This document shows, piece by piece, positions 5,676 through 8,969 of a stretch of DNA of 8,969 nucleotides. The DNA lies in contig DOZQ01000191.1 of NCBI GenBank assembly GCA_003517915.1, forward strand, positions 2,507-11,475, in the 5' to 3' direction. The stretch comes from Oscillospiraceae bacterium. GTDB lineage: Bacteria; Bacillota; Clostridia; Oscillospirales; Acutalibacteraceae. The notes under the pieces are model-generated. The model did no database searches. It saw only the letters and a list, made by a program, of their open reading frames with translations, and was not told the DNA's origin. The position numbers were made by a program, and so were the translations under genes. Each line of letters begins with the position of its first letter. Positions within the stretch are counted from its first letter, which is position 1.

Positions 5676-5706
5676 AAGATTACATATGATAAAAATCTGT
5701 AATCTT
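5676..5706 (+). terminator. Possible terminator hairpin after bofA
   Basis: AAGATTACA (5676-5684) and TGTAATCTT (5698-5706) form a perfect 9-bp, AT-rich stem with a 13-base loop, starting seven bases after the bofA stop. No U-run follows directly, so termination is uncertain. Confidence 0.4.
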
Positions 5707-5804
5707 GCGTTCACATACTTTTAATATAAATCAATTAAAATATGTAGTAGCTAAATGAATAAAAAATTAAGGATAAACCAAGAAAAATGAAGTCAAACGG
5801 TTGG

Positions 5805-5833
5805 TTGACATATTTTGCTTTTTTCCGTATAAT
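5805..5833 (+). promoter_or_regulatory. Consensus SigA promoter of the glycan operon
   Basis: TTGACA (5805-5810), 17-base spacer, TATAAT (5828-5833), both hexamers perfect. The start near 5840 gives a leader of about 90 bases before the GTG at 5930. Strong vegetative expression is expected. Confidence 0.93.
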
Positions 5834-5836
5834 ATA

Positions 5837-5925
5837 TACCGTGAAACGACTGCCGCAATATCATTAAAGATAAACGGTAAAAATATATCCAGGTTTATTG
5901 TATATACCTGTTTTTGCAGGGGTGG
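5837..5925 (+). promoter_or_regulatory. Structured 5' leader of the dehydratase gene
   Basis: TACCGT (5837-5842) can pair with ACGGTA (5874-5879). Further on, CAGGT (5890-5894) pairs with ACCTG (5906-5910), followed by five T residues, a short terminator-like hairpin. The CCTG of that hairpin (5907-5910) could instead pair with CAGG (5917-5920), which is part of the ribosome binding site. Stems are short and no known riboswitch class is recognised. Confidence 0.3.
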
Positions 5926-5929
5926 ATGT

Positions 5930-7789
5930 GTGATAAAACAAAAAAAAAAGCGTTTGATACTGCTTTTTCTGGCCGTATGGGATTTGTTTTCCGTAGCGGT
6001 CAGTGTTCGCGTTGCCATAGAGCTGGTTCCCAGCGCCGCATGGATAGTAAGAACACGGTTTCGCCCCTATGTCACCGCTTTTGTTTTCGTGGTTTTCGGA
6101 CTTGTCTTTTTGTTTAATATTGCCGCGCGATGCTATGATATTTCCGCGGTGACCTTTACCGCGGGAGAAATGCTTAGGCTTGGGCTTTCGGTTTTTTTCT
6201 ATTTAATAATTGTTTTGGCGGCTGACAGTATTATGTCCTTCCGCATCCCGTGGGAGCTTGTCATCGTCGCCGGTATTTTGATTTATGTCGCTATGCTGGC
6301 GGGCAGAACTCTGGTCAGGCTGTTTTTTAAGCTTGGTACCATGCTCCAAAACCGAGGGGATGCTTTGCGTCAGCGTGTGCTTATTTTCGGTGCGGGCGAG
6401 GCGGGGTGTTACCTTAAAAACAGGCTGGACAACCAGCCGCACCAGCATTTGAATCCGGTGGTTTTTATAGACGACAACCCCGAGCTTAAAAAGAGAAAAA
6501 TCGGCGGAATAAGAGTCCACGGCGGAATTGAGGATATGGCGGAGGCGGTGGACAAATACAACGTCAAGGTAATTATCGTTGCGATTCCCACCGCGACAAG
6601 GGAGTTGCTTGAGCGGGTTTTAAAAATCTGCCGCGAAACTAAATGCCAGATGAAACGGTTCGGCAGCCTTGACGAAATTGATCCTGAGCAGGCCAGACTT
6701 GCCAACATCAATTTAGAGGAACTACTAAAAAGAGACCGAGTGCACCTCAATATGACGGTTGTAAGAAAAATGGTTGAGGGCAAGGTCGTGCTGGTAACCG
6801 GCGGAGCGGGCTCTATCGGAACCGAAATATGCCGTCAGGCACTTAGATACAACTGCAGAGAACTGATTGTTTTTGACTTTAACGAAAACGGGCTGTTTGA
6901 GATAGACAATGAGCTTCGACTTGAAAAAAAATATGGCAACGTATTTGTCCGGCTGGGCTCGGTTCGGGACGTAGGACGCCTGAACGATGTGTTTCAGGAA
7001 TTCAGACCCCAAATAGTGTTTCACGCCGCCGCGCACAAGCATGTACCCATGATGGAGGCCTCACCCTGCGAAGCGGTTAAAAACAATGTTTTCGGCACTA
7101 TAAATGTGGCTCAGGCCGCAAACCGCTACAATGCGGACAAATTTATTCTTATCTCCACCGACAAGGCGGTTAATCCGACAAATATTATGGGCGCTTCCAA
7201 ACGCGTCGCCGAAATGGCGATACAAATGTTTGATTCGGTCTGTGAAACGGATTTTGCCGCGGTTAGGTTCGGCAATGTTTTGGGCTCAACGGGCAGTGTT
7301 GTCCCCTTCTTTACGAAACAAATTGAAAAGGGAGGACCGGTCACGGTGACCCATCCCGATATGCGGCGCTATTTTATGACCATACCCGAGGCCGTGCAGC
7401 TTGTTTTAGAAGCCGGAGCCATGGCTAAAGGCGGCGAAATCTTTGTTTTGGATATGGGCTCGCCGGTTCGTATTTATGATCTTGCCTGCGACCTAATCCG
7501 CCTTTCGGGGCTTGAACCCAACACCGACATACAAATTACCTTTACAGGACTAAGACCCGGCGAAAAGCTTTTTGAGGAAATACGGCTTGAGGATGAGGAT
7601 GTATCAAAAACCGACAATTCTAAAATCTTTGTTTTAAAGCCTCTCCAATACGACTATAAAAAAATGCAGACGGTGATATCCCGGCTGGATTCGGTTCTGA
7701 CCCAAGATCAGCTGGGCGAAATGTATTCGATTATGAGGGAGCTGGTTCCCACCTTCGATCACCGTGAAGGCCGGGCGGCCATATCATAA
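5930..7789 (+). CDS. Membrane NDP-sugar 4,6-dehydratase (CapD/PglF/FlaA1-like)
   Basis: A 619-residue polysaccharide-biosynthesis enzyme of the long SDR type, expected to turn UDP-GlcNAc into a UDP-4-keto-6-deoxy-HexNAc, precursor of sugars such as bacillosamine, QuiNAc or FucNAc. Four membrane helices (about 9-31, 47-65, 82-103, 108-127) precede a nucleotide-binding-like domain with FGAGEAG (153-159), then the catalytic SDR domain: TGGAGSIG (290-297) for NAD(P), HAAAHKHVPMME (365-376), STDKAVNPTN (409-418) carrying the Thr-Asp-Lys catalytic set, and MGASK (420-424), with Met in place of the usual SDR Tyr as in PglF-type enzymes. The GTG at 5930 follows AGGGGTGG (5918-5925). An in-frame ATG at 5801 is rejected because it precedes the promoter. 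The sugar transferase follows 21 bases later in the same operon. The exact product stereochemistry is not readable here. Confidence 0.92.
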   Translation: MIKQKKKRLILLFLAVWDLFSVAVSVRVAIELVPSAAWIVRTRFRPYVTAFVFVVFGLVFLFNIAARCYDISAVTFTAGEMLRLGLSVFFYLIIVLAADSIMSFRIPWELVIVAGILIYVAMLAGRTLVRLFFKLGTMLQNRGDALRQRVLIFGAGEAGCYLKNRLDNQPHQHLNPVVFIDDNPELKKRKIGGIRVHGGIEDMAEAVDKYNVKVIIVAIPTATRELLERVLKICRETKCQMKRFGSLDEIDPEQARLANINLEELLKRDRVHLNMTVVRKMVEGKVVLVTGGAGSIGTEICRQALRYNCRELIVFDFNENGLFEIDNELRLEKKYGNVFVRLGSVRDVGRLNDVFQEFRPQIVFHAAAHKHVPMMEASPCEAVKNNVFGTINVAQAANRYNADKFILISTDKAVNPTNIMGASKRVAEMAIQMFDSVCETDFAAVRFGNVLGSTGSVVPFFTKQIEKGGPVTVTHPDMRRYFMTIPEAVQLVLEAGAMAKGGEIFVLDMGSPVRIYDLACDLIRLSGLEPNTDIQITFTGLRPGEKLFEEIRLEDEDVSKTDNSKIFVLKPLQYDYKKMQTVISRLDSVLTQDQLGEMYSIMRELVPTFDHREGRAAIS

Positions 7790-7810
7790 GCAATATTAAG
7801 GATTGATAAA

Positions 7811-8518
7811 ATGTTGTCTAAGGATTTCGGAGCTCTTCCGCCGGCGGTACAACTAGAATCGGTTAGAGAATATTATGAGGTTTTGCAAAAAAAAGTGGCG
7901 ACACGTTTTTTCAAGCGCCTTTGGGACATTTTCTTTTCGTCTATATGTATTATTATAGTTTCACCCCTGTTTTTGATCACGGCCGGTTTGATAAAATGCA
8001 CATCAAAGGGGCCGGTGTTTTTCTGTCAGGAACGCGTAGGCAGATATGAAAAGCCGTTTTGTATTTTAAAATTCAGAACCATGGTGTGCGGCGCTAATCA
8101 AATTGGCAGTCAAAATTTGACCGTAGGCGACAAAGATCCGCGAATCACCCGTATAGGCTCATTTCTGCGCCGTTCACGTATCGATGAAATGCCACAGTTT
8201 ATAAATGTGCTGCGGGGAGATATGAGCCTCATTGGGCCGCGCCCCGAAATCGCTCATTATGTGAGGTATTACACTCAGGAAATGAAGGCCGCACTGCTTA
8301 TAAGACCCGGCATGAGCGGATCGGCCAGCATACGTTACCGGTATGAAAACGAGCTGTTGGCTAAACAGACAGATCCCGAGCGTTATTACATCGAAACGGT
8401 TTTGCCGGACAAGATGGCGATGAATTTGGAATACATCAAAAAGCTTTCGCTCTGGAACGACATCAAGCTGATAGGCAAAACCATTGCATGTGTATTTAAC
8501 AATACACCGATATTATAA
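7811..8518 (+). CDS. Initiating polyprenyl-phosphate sugar-1-phosphate transferase
   Basis: A 235-residue monotopic phosphoglycosyltransferase (bacterial sugar transferase family, PglC/WcaJ catalytic core). It moves a sugar-1-phosphate from a UDP-sugar to undecaprenyl phosphate on the cytoplasmic face, the first membrane step of a glycan. The N-terminal 30 residues are soluble; a re-entrant hydrophobic segment (37-61) follows, then KFRTM (87-91), DPRITRIGSFLRRSRIDEMPQ (109-129; Asp125-Glu126 is the catalytic dyad), RGDMSLIGPRPE (135-146) and RPGMSG (165-170). It is the short form without the four-helix N-terminal domain of WbaP types. AAGGA (7798-7802) lies eight bases before the ATG. The preceding dehydratase probably provides the UDP-sugar directly or through steps encoded elsewhere, since no aminotransferase or acetyltransferase follows. 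Its stop overlaps that of the convergent DUF4364 gene. Confidence 0.94.
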   Translation: MLSKDFGALPPAVQLESVREYYEVLQKKVATRFFKRLWDIFFSSICIIIVSPLFLITAGLIKCTSKGPVFFCQERVGRYEKPFCILKFRTMVCGANQIGSQNLTVGDKDPRITRIGSFLRRSRIDEMPQFINVLRGDMSLIGPRPEIAHYVRYYTQEMKAALLIRPGMSGSASIRYRYENELLAKQTDPERYYIETVLPDKMAMNLEYIKKLSLWNDIKLIGKTIACVFNNTPIL

Positions 8519-8969
8519 CTTATTCTTGTTGTTTTTTGCGTCCTTTTTGGCGATATCAAAAAGAGAGTAATCTCCAGTCATGACAGATAATGCCGACGCG
8601 TAAACACTAAGAGGATCTTCTAAAAACTGTGTTTTCACACGGTCAGCCTGCAGTCCGTCGCCGACAAGCAACCTTATGGTCATAAGCTCTTTTTCCCCGT
8701 CCATCACCGAGCAGGAAACTATATATCCTCCGTCGGCCGGCTCTATGAGCACCCGGTTTTCTTTGGCGTTTTTTCTCAGCCTCAGTGTGCGTATCGCGGT
8801 ATTCACCGCCCGTTCTCTTACAGTAATCGGCAGAGTGAGCTCAAGCTCCCTGGCGATTTTTACGCCAGTCGGCGTAACCGAAAGCCCGGCGTCCAGGCTT
8901 TCGATGTTATTGGCTTTTTCAAGCTCGGAAATCGCCTGAGCCACCGCGAAATAATTTGCCAGTCCTTCG
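8513..8969 (-). CDS. DUF4364-family protein, C-terminal part (runs off right edge)
   Basis: A partial gene: the frame stays open to the right edge with no stop, and its real start lies outside. About 152 codons are visible. The sequence (EGLANYFAVAQAISELE, then LSVTPTGVKIARELE, LPITVRERAVNTAIRTL, DGGYIVSCSVMDGEKELM and a C-terminal Lys/Asn-rich tail) matches the pattern of DUF4364, a family of unknown function common in Clostridia. The N-terminal part looks like a winged-helix DNA-binding domain, so a transcription-related role is possible but unproven. A GTG at 8944 could be mistaken for the start, but the family motif continues upstream of it. It converges with the sugar transferase, sharing six bases, and no separate terminator lies between them. 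Confidence 0.8.
   Translation of the reverse strand, partial: EGLANYFAVAQAISELEKANNIESLDAGLSVTPTGVKIARELELTLPITVRERAVNTAIRTLRLRKNAKENRVLIEPADGGYIVSCSVMDGEKELMTIRLLVGDGLQADRVKTQFLEDPLSVYASALSVMTGDYSLFDIAKKDAKNNKNKL

Noticed and set aside
5801..5929. Extension of the dehydratase frame from an ATG at 5801
   Set aside because: It starts upstream of the -35 and -10 boxes of a perfect promoter, and the GTG at 5930 has a good ribosome binding site.

Overview
The window looks like a chromosomal segment of a sporulating, anaerobic clostridial Firmicute (Clostridia, possibly Oscillospiraceae-like). The evidence is a BofA-family gene, a DUF4364 gene, an ECF-type riboflavin S-component, near-consensus SigA promoters, strong GGAGG-type ribosome binding sites and rho-independent terminators. 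No transposase, integrase, CRISPR array, tRNA or rRNA was seen.

Left part (1-2350), minus strand: the 5' end of metK; ribU under an FMN riboswitch with a terminator and a perfect TTGACA-17-TATAAT promoter; and a ZIP-family metal transporter. Between ribU and the ZIP gene lies about 200 bp with repeats, a palindrome over the ribU -10 box, and a strong plus-strand terminator that has no plus-strand gene to serve. The metK leader has a hairpin whose 5' arm can pair either with its 3' arm or with the ribosome binding site.

Centre (2304-5168), minus strand: a cobalamin-riboswitch transcription unit. A consensus promoter leads into a complete B12 aptamer, then an antiterminator/terminator platform, then two extracytoplasmic proteins: a PQQ-like beta-propeller with signal peptide and an NPKTSD sortase-like C-terminal anchor, and a lipoprotein with a long Ser-rich stalk and a DUF4430 (transcobalamin-like C-terminal) domain. 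The inferred picture is a cell-surface corrinoid capture pair in a Gram-positive cell, repressed when B12 is plentiful. This is the most interesting system here.

Right part (5403-8969): a small bofA-family gene on the plus strand; then a strong consensus promoter driving a membrane UDP-GlcNAc 4,6-dehydratase-type enzyme and an initiating polyprenyl-phosphate sugar transferase, probably the first steps of a surface glycan or glycoprotein pathway. The sugar transferase converges on a partial DUF4364 gene, and the two share a six-base palindrome holding both stop codons.

Three start sites were placed inside longer open frames because the extensions run through a terminator or promoter, or lack a ribosome binding site as good as the internal one: 4763 for the propeller, 5930 (GTG) for the dehydratase, and 5403 for bofA.
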